From the NCBI GenBank assembly GCA_900102065.1, contig FMVK01000003.1, positions 284,496 to 341,840 on the forward strand: a stretch of 57,345 bases of DNA. The letters are read 5' to 3'. Source of the DNA: Lachnospiraceae bacterium XPB1003. Its GTDB lineage: Bacteria > Bacillota > Clostridia > Lachnospirales > Lachnospiraceae. The position numbers and the translations under genes were made by a program. Shown in pieces: positions 9,778 through 18,169 of this stretch (its first letter is position 1; each line of letters begins with the position of its first letter). The notes under the pieces are model-generated. The model was not told the origin of the DNA, ran no database searches, and worked only from the letters and a program-made list of their open reading frames with translations.

Positions 9778-10212
9778 ATGGATAAAAATGTTCCTGCAAT
9801 CTTTAGCATATGGAAGATCATCGGATTATTCATCGCGCTTGCTGCCCTTGGATATAAAGTATATTTCACTGTGACAAATTATGATTCCATATCAGAATGG
9901 TGGGCCGGACTGATATTTTTGTTTTTTGTTGGTTTCATTACAAGTTTGATCACAGCCGTTAATTCTTTTACGAGAGGGATGGTCACTTTGATCATATCAC
10001 TGGTGATCGTGATCATATCCATGTGTTTATTGGGGATTGATATTCTTTGCCTGCTTGGCTTTGCGGCAAGTCTTGATGATGCTTCTTTGATCGACAGAGG
10101 TATATTTCCTTTGGTTAATATTCTGAATATCTTGGCAAGTGTCTTTGATCTCATTGGATTCTTTTTTATCAAAAATCATCATGAAAGGTTACTTTTCCCT
10201 GATGATCGTTAA
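9778..10212 (+). CDS. Small membrane protein of unknown function
   Basis: The ORF encodes about 144 residues with four likely membrane segments (near KIIGLFIALAALGYKVYF, WWAGLIFLFFVGFITSLITAV, MVTLIISLVIVIISMCLLGI, and ILASVFDLIGFFFI). The start is placed at the ATG at 9778 because GAGGAG ends 7 bases before it; the ATG at 9775 is the alternative. It starts immediately after the PBP stop and may be co-transcribed with it. No family was recognised. Confidence 0.7.
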   Translation: MDKNVPAIFSIWKIIGLFIALAALGYKVYFTVTNYDSISEWWAGLIFLFFVGFITSLITAVNSFTRGMVTLIISLVIVIISMCLLGIDILCLLGFAASLDDASLIDRGIFPLVNILNILASVFDLIGFFFIKNHHERLLFPDDR

Positions 10213-10297
10213 GGGATGATCATTACGTTAAAGCATGTGAGATTTGCTGATGATAGTATTACGCAGAGTTTGCTCATAACAGTTAGGGAGAAAAAAT

Positions 10298-11293
10298 GTG
10301 AAAAATAAAAAAGGAAATATTGTAAAAAAGGTATTGATCACTATCGGGCTTGTATTGTTAACGGTCATTGCCGTTGATATATGCAGGACTAAGATCGATT
10401 CGGGTAAGATACCTCACAGATTTGCATCCGCAAATGAGGGAAGGGAACTGCTTCTTGCTCATACGGATTATTATGAGAATTTCACACAGAATGATATCGA
10501 TTATCGTATGAAGAAAGGAGGCTCGACACTTGAAGAATTGCTGGGAGAAACTACTGATGAGATAAAGGACTTTAATATTATAGAAAAATATCTGATAGAC
10601 AGACATATTGCAAAAATGGCAAGAAATCTCAGGAAGAACGGGTTTGTTCTTCCCGAACTTGACGAGATCGTATATATAAAGACAGACATGAATAAAGAAG
10701 GGATATCGGCCAGCGGATATACACACTCCAATGAGATTTATCTTAATTCTTTTTATGTTATGATGTGTGCAGTACCGGGGGTAGATGAATATTTCGATCA
10801 CTTGTTGTGGCATGAACTTTTTCACTGCCTTACAAGGCATGATCCGGAGTTTAGAGCTGACATGTATTCTCTTATTCATTTCACGATTAATGATTCGGAT
10901 TTTGAGATCCCGCCCTGTGTGAAGGATAGGGTTTACAGCAATCCGGATGTGGAACATCATGACGCATATGCGACCTTTATGATAGATGGACAGGAAAGGG
11001 ACTGCTTTGCTGCATGGGTCGTTACAGAGGACTATCCCCAAGACGGATCTTTAGGTTTTGATACAGCAGTTATACTTATACCGATCGATGGTACGGATAC
11101 ATATTTCGCCAGGGAACAGGCTTCGGATTTTGATACGGTCTTCGGGACCAATACAGGATATGTTATAGATCCGGAAGAGTGTATGGCGGATAATTTTGCT
11201 GATGCAATGCTTTATGGTTCATCCGGAAAAGAAGGACATGGATATCCTGATCCTGAGATCATAGAGGGGATAATCGAAAGAATGAGAAAATAG
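10298..11293 (+). CDS. Putative membrane-anchored zincin metallopeptidase
   Basis: The 331-residue protein begins with a signal-anchor helix (about residues 9-25) and is otherwise soluble, so the main domain probably lies outside the membrane. Residues 172-176 read HELFH, a zinc-binding HExxH motif, and a downstream EECMADNFADAM segment near Glu294 resembles the third-ligand region (ExxxAD) of gluzincin-type proteases. The start is a GTG directly overlapping an ATG-TGA, with AGGGAG upstream. No named family was recognised with certainty. A strong hairpin terminator follows the stop. Protease activity is inference from the motifs. Confidence 0.65.
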   Translation: MKNKKGNIVKKVLITIGLVLLTVIAVDICRTKIDSGKIPHRFASANEGRELLLAHTDYYENFTQNDIDYRMKKGGSTLEELLGETTDEIKDFNIIEKYLIDRHIAKMARNLRKNGFVLPELDEIVYIKTDMNKEGISASGYTHSNEIYLNSFYVMMCAVPGVDEYFDHLLWHELFHCLTRHDPEFRADMYSLIHFTINDSDFEIPPCVKDRVYSNPDVEHHDAYATFMIDGQERDCFAAWVVTEDYPQDGSLGFDTAVILIPIDGTDTYFAREQASDFDTVFGTNTGYVIDPEECMADNFADAMLYGSSGKEGHGYPDPEIIEGIIERMRK

Positions 11294-11306
11294 TAAAGAG
11301 TAATAA

Positions 11307-11344
11307 AAAGCGGTACAGATCATATGATCAATACCGCTTTTTTT
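11307..11344. terminator. Bidirectional rho-independent terminator
   Basis: A 9-bp perfect stem, AAAGCGGTA (11307-11315) with TACCGCTTT (11332-11340), is followed by more T residues on the plus strand and preceded by an A-run that serves the minus strand. It lies between the convergent zincin and RND genes. Confidence 0.88.
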
Positions 11345-11345
11345 A

Positions 11346-14300
11346 TTATTCAGTTGCAGCTGCCTTTGTTAATCTCCTGTGATTCCTTCTAAGCTTCTCA
11401 AATATGAGATAGAAGGTAGGGATCAACAATAGTGTAAGTATTGTTGAAGCTAACAGACCTCCTACAATAACTACCGCCATACCCTGCATACTTTCAGAGT
11501 TCTTTGCTAACTTGAAGGCAACAGGGAGCATGGCAAGTTCTGTAGTGAGAGTAGTGATGAGGATAGGACGCAAACGGTCTTTTCCCGCAAGTATCAGTGC
11601 GTTACGAATATCCACGCCCTCTGCACGGATCTGATCTGTCGTGTCGATATAAATGATACCGTTATTTACAACGATACCTGCAAGCATCAGCACACCGAGC
11701 AATGCAGTCATGGATAGCTTTACATTCATTACGAAGAGCATGAGCACCGATCCGATGGTAGCAAAAGGGATGCAGAGCATTATGAGGAGAGAGCTCGGTA
11801 TGGATTCAAACTGTATAGCCATGACCATGAATACAAGGTAAAGTGCTATGGCAATGGCCTGTCCTATAGCACCGAACTCTTCATCACGGATCTCGTCACC
11901 CATACTTGTGATGTAGTTAACACCTTCACCGAGATCAAGTTCTTCCATCTTAGGCTCCAATTCATCAAGGATCGCATCCTGTGTATCAGCCGTCATAATT
12001 GCTTCTACTGTTGCGGAAAATCGACCGTCGGTACGAACGATGGTCATTGAGCCCATTTCAAGACGTATATCGGCTATCTCGGTGATCGGAACTGTCTGAC
12101 CTCTGGTATTGGTTAATGTCATGGATTCAACATCTGCAAGGCTTCTGTAGTAATCTTTGGGATTTTCAACCTTGATATCGTAGGTCTTACCTCCAAGAGT
12201 TACTTCTCCGGCATCCGAGCCGTTTAAGTTCATATAGACCATCTGAGATACCTGAAGAGCGGTGAAACCATTAGCCTGTGCCTTTTCAGGATCAACATCA
12301 ACCATAATCCTGGTTCCGGTTCCGTCAAGCGTTGAAGTGACGTTAAGGATACCTGCAGTATCTTCCAGAACTGCTTTGATGCGGTTGCAGGCTTCTGCCA
12401 GTGAATCCATATCATCGGCAGCGATATTGTAGGATTTGGATGCGCCGGTGGAGATAGAGGCGGACATTGTGGTTGAACCTTCGCTGACTTTTATCTCGCA
12501 ATTATCCGAGAAGCTGTTAAGAGATTCATTCCATTCATCCACGATCTCACTTGTAGCCATTTTAAGATCATCTTTTTTATAGGCGGTCAAAGTAGCCGAA
12601 GCAGAGGACTCCTTGATTGAGACGCTGCTTTCGTCGGTATATCCGCTGTCGGTAATAAATTGCTCCAGTTCACGAACCGTCTCATCCATATTTTCAAGTT
12701 TTGTATTCGGACGGAATGTGACATCGATGTTGATGATACCTTCGTCGGCCTGTGCGATAAGCTCTGTCGGCATACCTGTAGCTATATAGATGGAAAGTCC
12801 GAATACAACGACTGCTATAAGGGTTGCAAGTTTCTTGTAGTTAAGCACTCGGTTGAGAAGGCGTCCGTACCATTCTGCTATCCTATCGATCAATTTTGTG
12901 ACAGGATTGTTCTGACGTTCCGTAGGCTTATAGAGTGCGAAGAAGAAGGGCACAAAGGTTATAGCGGAGATCAGGGATGCAAGTAATACGAATACGATGG
13001 TAAGCCCCATCTGTTTGAACATCTGTCCTGAAAGTCCGTTGAGTACTACCAACGGAAGGTAAACAACAACAGTTGTGATGGTGGAGCCGATGACAGAACC
13101 CATAACGGTTTTTGCACCGGTGTAGGCTGCAGTCTTAAAGTCTTCTCCGTTCTCCTGACGTTTAAAGCACATCTCAATGACCACGACGGCGTTATCGGTG
13201 ATCATTCCTATTGAAAGAACGAGACCGTTTAAGGATACGACATTAAGGGAAATACCTGCAAAGTACATGCATACCAAAGCAAAGAGCAGTGAGATCGGCA
13301 TTGTGATACCGACGATAAGTGAACCCTTGAGGTCGCCGAAAAATACGAAGATAACTGCCATGGCAATCGCGATACCGACAAGGAGCGTTTTTGCTACGGA
13401 TAAAAGTGTTTCTACGATCTCATCCGCACTGTCATAGACAGTCTCAATGTGGATGTTGGGATTTTCCTCGTTGAAATCTTTAAGTATCTTCTTAACCTGT
13501 GTGGATAGTGCAACTGAGTTGGATGACTGCTTCCTCTTTAATCCCAGAGTGATCGCACTGTTACCGTTGTGACGTGAGATCTCTGTCTGGTTGGATATTC
13601 CGAACTGTACATCTGCGATATCACCAAGGTGAATTACTTTTCCGCGTGAAGTCTGGATAGGGATCTCACGGATCTTTTCAAGAGTGTTATAGTGAGTCGC
13701 ACTCTCCATATTAAGCATCTGATTGCCGTATTCCACATTACCGGCAGGCATGGAAAAGTTAACTCCGGTTATTGCAGATACAAGTGCGGATTGTGATACA
13801 CCGTATTGCTGTGCATATTCCGGAATGATCCTGACGGCAATATATTTTTCATCACCACCGGTGATGGATACGTCAGCCAGTGCATTTGCGTGGCGAAGCT
13901 GAGGCTCGAGTTTATCTTCAATGATATTTAACAGATCGGAATCTTCGACATCGGTCGTAACTGCCAGCTGCATATCATCAAAAGCATCGAAGTCCATTTC
14001 CATGATGACGGGTTTGCCGGCTTTTTCCGGCAGTTCATCCTCAACCAGATCGATCTTTGAACGTATATCTTCATGGGCTTCATCAAGATCCGTACCGTAG
14101 TTAAACTGGAAGATGATCACACCATAGTTCTCGTAGGATTGCATAATAGTCTTCTTCAGACCTGAGATAGTGGAGCAGCTCTCTCTTATCTTCTCGGTGA
14201 CATTCTCGTCAACTTCTTCCGGAGAAGCACCGGGATAGGTAGTCATGACAACCATCATAGGTATATTGATATCAGGCATGAGCTTAAGGGACATGCCGCG

Positions 14301-14390
14301 GATCGAAACTATACCGAAGACGATCAATGCGAGCAATGTAACTATAACTGTGACCGGCCTGTTAATAGCGGCCTTTGTAATTCTGTGCAT
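11346..14390 (-). CDS. RND family efflux pump inner-membrane transporter
   Basis: The protein of about 1014 residues has the AcrB/HAE1-like layout of the proton-driven RND superfamily: an N-terminal helix (PVTVIVTLLALIVFGI), a large extracytoplasmic loop, a block of membrane helices containing GLVLSIGMITDNAVVVIEMCFKR, and the same arrangement repeated in the second half (MTALLGVLMLAGIVVNNGIIYID). In Firmicutes, relatives such as SwrC export lipids or surfactants. The start is set at the ATG at 14390 because AAGAGG precedes it by 9 bases; an upstream ATG at 14423 lacks a binding site. It is the last gene of the marR-adaptor-RND operon. The substrate is unknown. Confidence 0.92.
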   Translation of the reverse strand: MHRITKAAINRPVTVIVTLLALIVFGIVSIRGMSLKLMPDINIPMMVVMTTYPGASPEEVDENVTEKIRESCSTISGLKKTIMQSYENYGVIIFQFNYGTDLDEAHEDIRSKIDLVEDELPEKAGKPVIMEMDFDAFDDMQLAVTTDVEDSDLLNIIEDKLEPQLRHANALADVSITGGDEKYIAVRIIPEYAQQYGVSQSALVSAITGVNFSMPAGNVEYGNQMLNMESATHYNTLEKIREIPIQTSRGKVIHLGDIADVQFGISNQTEISRHNGNSAITLGLKRKQSSNSVALSTQVKKILKDFNEENPNIHIETVYDSADEIVETLLSVAKTLLVGIAIAMAVIFVFFGDLKGSLIVGITMPISLLFALVCMYFAGISLNVVSLNGLVLSIGMITDNAVVVIEMCFKRQENGEDFKTAAYTGAKTVMGSVIGSTITTVVVYLPLVVLNGLSGQMFKQMGLTIVFVLLASLISAITFVPFFFALYKPTERQNNPVTKLIDRIAEWYGRLLNRVLNYKKLATLIAVVVFGLSIYIATGMPTELIAQADEGIINIDVTFRPNTKLENMDETVRELEQFITDSGYTDESSVSIKESSASATLTAYKKDDLKMATSEIVDEWNESLNSFSDNCEIKVSEGSTTMSASISTGASKSYNIAADDMDSLAEACNRIKAVLEDTAGILNVTSTLDGTGTRIMVDVDPEKAQANGFTALQVSQMVYMNLNGSDAGEVTLGGKTYDIKVENPKDYYRSLADVESMTLTNTRGQTVPITEIADIRLEMGSMTIVRTDGRFSATVEAIMTADTQDAILDELEPKMEELDLGEGVNYITSMGDEIRDEEFGAIGQAIAIALYLVFMVMAIQFESIPSSLLIMLCIPFATIGSVLMLFVMNVKLSMTALLGVLMLAGIVVNNGIIYIDTTDQIRAEGVDIRNALILAGKDRLRPILITTLTTELAMLPVAFKLAKNSESMQGMAVVIVGGLLASTILTLLLIPTFYLIFEKLRRNHRRLTKAAATE

Positions 14391-14476
14391 AAAAGAAAAC
14401 CTCTTGAGTTCTCCGAACACCATTATCGGTGCATCGGTAATCTGAGCGGGAATTCGCCCCGCGGTTTAAGCAAGTA

Positions 14477-15988
14477 TCATTCAGGGGCTACAATTGTTCC
14501 GTCCTTGAGTCCTGAGCTCCAGGTGGTGATGACAGCGTCATCGGCAACTATGCCTTCGCTTATCTCGATACGGCCGTCTTCTTCAAGGCCTGTTTTTACG
14601 TAACGGATATGAGCTTCATTGCCGTCAAGAACGTAGAGATAAGGATTTTCACCTTCATAATAGATACATTCGGAAGGGACTGTCAGCGTATCTCTGGACT
14701 GTCTGGAGATCGTAGTAAGAGAAACAGAGGATCCGCTGGATAAGGATGCATTGCCCTGAAGAAGAGCCTCTACTTTGTACAGACCCTGTGAAGAGTCTAC
14801 AACGGAAGATACGGATACAATGCTTCCTGTATATGTTTCACCGTTCTGCTCGGCTGTTACAGGATTTCCGACTGTCATCTCACGCATTGTTCGTTCGGCA
14901 ACATAGAAGACTGCCTTGCTGTCGTCTTCTGTTTCGATAACATAAGCTGCCTGAGTAGGAGCAGCCATATTATGTTCGGAGATATTCTTGGAAATGATAG
15001 TTCCCGAAACCGGGCTTGTGACACTGTAATAGGTTAACGCAAGCTGAGCATTGGCTAAGGTGGCGCTTGCCTGACCGACTGAAGCACGGCTGGCTTCTAC
15101 CTGAGCACCGGAGGCCTGTAATGTATCCTGGGCTGCGGCTAGCTGTTCGGCATAGATGGTTCGCTGTTCTTCCGTAGCAATGATCTGTGACTGAATAGAA
15201 GCGGATGTTAATGCTTTTGTATAATTCAGGTAATCTTGCTGCTGACGAAGTGCCAGATCATAAGCGGCTTCAGCTACAGCGCAGGATTCAGCCGAACTTT
15301 CGGAAGAGTTTCTTGCCGAGAAAAGAGATAATTCAAGCTGGTCAATGTTGTCCTTGGGATAGTCTTTGTCAACAGCACGATTAAGAAGTTCTTCTGCAGT
15401 ATGATAGTTTTCCATAGCAGTTCCGGCAGCAAGCTTGGCCTGAGTTAACTGAGCCTCTGCTTTATCTACTGCGACCTGAAGCTGATATTCGGTGGTGATC
15501 ATCTTGTTTGCATTATCAGCTGCAGTGAGCATTGCAACATCGGCAGATGAATTGTTGATAGTATAGGTGGCTTCCTGGATCGCGTAAGCGGATTCCTGTG
15601 CACTGTAGGTGCACTGTGCGGCCGACAGACCTGCGTTTGCCGCATTCATTGCAGCCTGAGCCTGTTGGAGTGTGATCTGTGCTGCGGTATCGTCAAGTGT
15701 GAAGAGCAGATCACCTTCGGAAACATGATCGCCGACTTCCAATTCAGCACTCAGTACCTCGGCACTGACACGGGGGAGTACCGTGACTGTATTGCCGGCT
15801 TCGATCGTACCGATATATCGGGATTCTACCGAAAGGGTCATGGTCTGAGGAGATTCGGTATGGACCTTTAAGATCTGTTCTTCTTCTGTTTCCGCAGAGT
15901 TATCTTTTTTACTGCCGCAGGCGCTTGAAAGCAGCATGGTAGCTGCAATGCCGATTCCGAGAATACTTCTTAATTTTTTTGTTTTCAT
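14477..15988 (-). CDS. RND/HlyD-type efflux adaptor lipoprotein
   Basis: This is the membrane fusion (adaptor) subunit for the downstream RND pump. A lipoprotein signal peptide with lipobox LSSAC predicts lipidation at Cys24. The mature chain shows a biotinyl-lipoyl-like half (VTVLPRVSAEVLSAELEVGDHVSEGDLLFTLDD), a long alanine-rich helical hairpin rich in AQA repeats (about residues 110-320), and the second lipoyl half (YSVTSPVSGTIISKNISEHN). The chosen ATG at 15988 overlaps the marR stop as ATGA and is 5 bases after AAGGAG; a GTG two codons earlier overlaps the binding site and is unlikely. The family pattern and position make the role firm. Confidence 0.92.
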   Translation of the reverse strand: MKTKKLRSILGIGIAATMLLSSACGSKKDNSAETEEEQILKVHTESPQTMTLSVESRYIGTIEAGNTVTVLPRVSAEVLSAELEVGDHVSEGDLLFTLDDTAAQITLQQAQAAMNAANAGLSAAQCTYSAQESAYAIQEATYTINNSSADVAMLTAADNANKMITTEYQLQVAVDKAEAQLTQAKLAAGTAMENYHTAEELLNRAVDKDYPKDNIDQLELSLFSARNSSESSAESCAVAEAAYDLALRQQQDYLNYTKALTSASIQSQIIATEEQRTIYAEQLAAAQDTLQASGAQVEASRASVGQASATLANAQLALTYYSVTSPVSGTIISKNISEHNMAAPTQAAYVIETEDDSKAVFYVAERTMREMTVGNPVTAEQNGETYTGSIVSVSSVVDSSQGLYKVEALLQGNASLSSGSSVSLTTISRQSRDTLTVPSECIYYEGENPYLYVLDGNEAHIRYVKTGLEEDGRIEISEGIVADDAVITTWSSGLKDGTIVAPE

Positions 15989-16440
15989 TTGCACTCCTTT
16001 TCGAGCTTATTAATATTTGATCCGATCATTTTTATCACTGAACAATAAACATCTATTTGTTCTTTACTAAGTCCATCCAAGAGAACATTGCTTGCATAGT
16101 CAGCGATCTTATTGATCTCGCTGACCAGATTTTTGGATTTCTTCGTTAACCTGTAGTAGGTATAACGCTGATCGTTATCATCTTTTTCTGTTCGGATATA
16201 GCCTTTATCCTTGAGGGATGATATCCCCTGAGACAGCTGACCTTTATTCAGATACATTTTGCGGCTGATCTCACCGAGAGAAGCCTCCGGGTGACGATAG
16301 AGATAAAAGATGATCTCAAGATCTATCTGCTTAAGATCATATGTTTTTCGTATCTTGTTGGAGAAAGCTGTATAAAGCTTTTTCATTTTCTTCCCCATTA
16401 TGAAGAAGAGTAATACATCCAGTGCTTCGGGTGTTGTCAT
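15985..16440 (-). CDS. MarR family transcriptional regulator of the efflux operon
   Basis: The 151-residue protein has the MarR winged helix: recognition region ASLGEISRKMYLNKGQLSQGISSLKDKGYI and the wing TEKDDNDQRYTYYRLT. MarR proteins are dimeric repressors released by small lipophilic ligands. It is the first gene of an operon with the adaptor and RND pump, coupled to the adaptor by an ATGA overlap. AAAGGA lies 7 bases before the ATG. The promoter just upstream contains repeated AACAG/CTGTT elements, which fits autorepression. Confidence 0.9.
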   Translation of the reverse strand: MTTPEALDVLLFFIMGKKMKKLYTAFSNKIRKTYDLKQIDLEIIFYLYRHPEASLGEISRKMYLNKGQLSQGISSLKDKGYIRTEKDDNDQRYTYYRLTKKSKNLVSEINKIADYASNVLLDGLSKEQIDVYCSVIKMIGSNINKLEKECK

Positions 16441-16456
16441 AACCGTATCCTTTCAA

Positions 16457-16490
16457 ACTGTATAAAAATAAACAGTATAAAAACAAACAG
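16457..16490 (-). promoter_or_regulatory. Putative MarR operator
   Basis: Just downstream of the -10 box lies an inverted repeat, ACTGT at 16457-16461 with ACAGT at 16472-16476, plus a third CTGTT-type half-site at 16486-16490 (minus-strand reading). Its location over the transcription start fits autorepression by the MarR protein. Binding is inferred. Confidence 0.55.
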
Positions 16491-16491
16491 A

Positions 16492-16521
16492 ATTATAATC
16501 ATTGGGAACAATAAGTGTCAA
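16492..16521 (-). promoter_or_regulatory. Consensus sigma-A promoter of marR-adaptor-RND operon
   Basis: On the minus strand a perfect -35 TTGACA (16516-16521) and a perfect -10 TATAAT (16492-16497) are separated by 18 bases. The marR start lies about 50 bases downstream. A full-consensus promoter on an efflux operon implies that tight repression is needed. Confidence 0.85.
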
Positions 16522-16540
16522 TAGAGAGTTTGTGAAAAAA

Positions 16541-16569
16541 TTGTGTTAGTTCGGAAATTCCTGTAAAAT
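16541..16569 (+). promoter_or_regulatory. Probable promoter of the CmpB-like membrane gene
   Basis: TTGTGT (16541-16546) and TAAAAT (16564-16569) are separated by 17 bases and point toward the gene at 16610. It is divergent from the marR promoter, with 19 bases between the two -35 elements. Confidence 0.6.
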
Positions 16570-16609
16570 CGAAACATATCAGATAGAGCGTCCCGGAGGG
16601 ATCGAAGGT

Positions 16610-17167
16610 ATGAAAGTAATAAAAGCTATTACCGAATGGAAGTACTTTAATACGGTCTGTGATTATATGGAGTATTTTCTTATATATTGTTTCTTTGGGT
16701 GGGTATACGAATCCATATGGTGTTGCATGATCTATCATAGGAGAGGCTTTATTAACAGAGGATTTCTTTTCGGACCATGGCTACCGATATACGGGATCGG
16801 ATTTTTTATCATACTGGGACTGTTTAAGATTCTGAAAGTGAAGAAGCCGATTGCAGTTTTTGCTTTGGGAACGGTGATCGCTGTTATTGCAGAATTGATC
16901 GCAAGCTATATCATAGATGTTTTTGTAGGCTCTCCGTTGTGGGATTATACAGGATATTTTATGAATTTTGACGGAAGGATAGCACTGGTTCCGGGATTAA
17001 TGTTTGGTTTTCTGATCTGGCTTGCGATCTGTGTTGTACATCCGGCTATCATTACATTTCAGAAAAAAACACGCGCTTCAAAGGCTCACAGGATCTGTTT
17101 ATACTGTGCATCAGTTTTATTTTTGATCGATCTTGTAAGCCGGATATGGCTGGGAAGCAATATATAA
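16610..17167 (+). CDS. CmpB-type putative ABC transporter permease-like membrane protein
   Basis: This 185-residue integral membrane protein resembles the family named putative ABC transporter permease (ABC_trans_CmpB), which is common in Lachnospiraceae and of unproven function. Characteristic features are the start FLIYCFFGWVYESIW and the following RGFINRGFLFGPWLPIYGIG segment, then three or four further helices. GGAGGG lies 9 bases before the ATG. No ATPase gene is adjacent, so the permease label should be treated as a family name only. Confidence 0.8.
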   Translation: MKVIKAITEWKYFNTVCDYMEYFLIYCFFGWVYESIWCCMIYHRRGFINRGFLFGPWLPIYGIGFFIILGLFKILKVKKPIAVFALGTVIAVIAELIASYIIDVFVGSPLWDYTGYFMNFDGRIALVPGLMFGFLIWLAICVVHPAIITFQKKTRASKAHRICLYCASVLFLIDLVSRIWLGSNI

Positions 17168-17203
17168 TAATTACTTTGTGGCATTATGTTTAAATGACAG
17201 AAT

Positions 17204-18055
17204 CTAAATTTTGAATATCTTTGAGCAGATATCATCAAGTTGTTTCTTGTAAATAATATATGTATTTATAACAGGCGGGGTGAAACCGATAAGGGGAACC
17301 CGTCTTAGTTTTTTTTCTTTGATATAAGTATCGGCCATATCTTTGGGAAGAAAAGTATAATTATCCTGGTTGAGCAGATAAGGAACTATCTTCATACAGT
17401 CATCTATCTCCAATTCAAATTGATGATATTTGGGAAAAAGTTTTCTGATATATTGACCTACATCCTGAAGGGCAAAATTACACATCAGATATTTTTCTTC
17501 GAGAAGCTGTTCTACGGTAATACCTTTTTTATATTTTACATTTTTTATATCTGTTACAAGAACAAGAGTATCTTTCTTGTAAGGTTTGCATTGGAGAGAA
17601 TTTTTATGCAACGGAAGATAAGTAAAAACCACATCAAACATATCTTTCTGTATTTGATCAAGCAGATGTTCGGTGAGACCGATGGATATTTTAAGATAAT
17701 CCTTGGGATGAGTGGAACGGTGCTTCAGGATCAGAGCGGCCAAGTGTCCTTCGTATATTGAATCTGCGCAGCCTATGCGGATATAGTGATCGTATTTCTG
17801 CGCAGATGAGATTTCTGCTAAAGAAGTATCCGTGAGTTCTATAACTTTTTCGGCGTAGATTCTGAAATGTTCTCCTGCGGGAGTCAGACTTACACTCCTG
17901 TTCGTTCTTTTGAATAAAAGAAAGCCCAGTTCTTTTTCAAGTTCGTTGATGCGCTTGGTAATGGTTGATTGTGCAACAAACAGCTGATCAGCGGCTCTTG
18001 TGTAATTTTTGGTATGTGCAAGAACCATAAAAGTATTGATCGATTCAATATCCAT
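17204..18055 (-). CDS. LysR family transcriptional regulator
   Basis: The 283-residue protein has the LysR N-terminal helix-turn-helix (SINTFMVLAHTKNYTRAADQLFVAQSTITKRINELEKELG, residues 5-45) and a periplasmic-binding-protein-like effector domain from about residue 90. It is transcribed divergently from the citrate synthase-like gene at 18170 across a 114-base gap. Divergent LysR regulators commonly control the facing gene, so it probably senses a metabolite of that pathway. The effector cannot be read from the sequence. Confidence 0.9.
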   Translation of the reverse strand: MDIESINTFMVLAHTKNYTRAADQLFVAQSTITKRINELEKELGFLLFKRTNRSVSLTPAGEHFRIYAEKVIELTDTSLAEISSAQKYDHYIRIGCADSIYEGHLAALILKHRSTHPKDYLKISIGLTEHLLDQIQKDMFDVVFTYLPLHKNSLQCKPYKKDTLVLVTDIKNVKYKKGITVEQLLEEKYLMCNFALQDVGQYIRKLFPKYHQFELEIDDCMKIVPYLLNQDNYTFLPKDMADTYIKEKKLRRVPLIGFTPPVINTYIIYKKQLDDICSKIFKI

Positions 18056-18077
18056 TGGTATCCCTCTTTTTACTGTT

Positions 18078-18092
18078 ATTCCGAATTGGAAT
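18078..18092. promoter_or_regulatory. LysR-type T-N11-A box
   Basis: The dyad ATTCC-GAATT-GGAAT fits the T-N11-A pattern bound by LysR proteins and sits between the divergent LysR and citrate synthase-like genes, 23 bases from the LysR start. Confidence 0.6.
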
Positions 18093-18169
18093 TAATACTA
18101 TTAATTTTATTCATTTTACAAATTATGGCATGTGTGGTCAAATAGAAAATGTTTTAAGGAGGAAGAGAA

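Noticed and set aside
10358-11041. A 227-codon minus-strand open frame opposite the zincin gene
   Set aside because: It lies wholly inside the plus-strand gene, which has a signal anchor, HELFH motif and ribosome binding site. The antisense product is Cys/Ile/His-rich and unlike any family.
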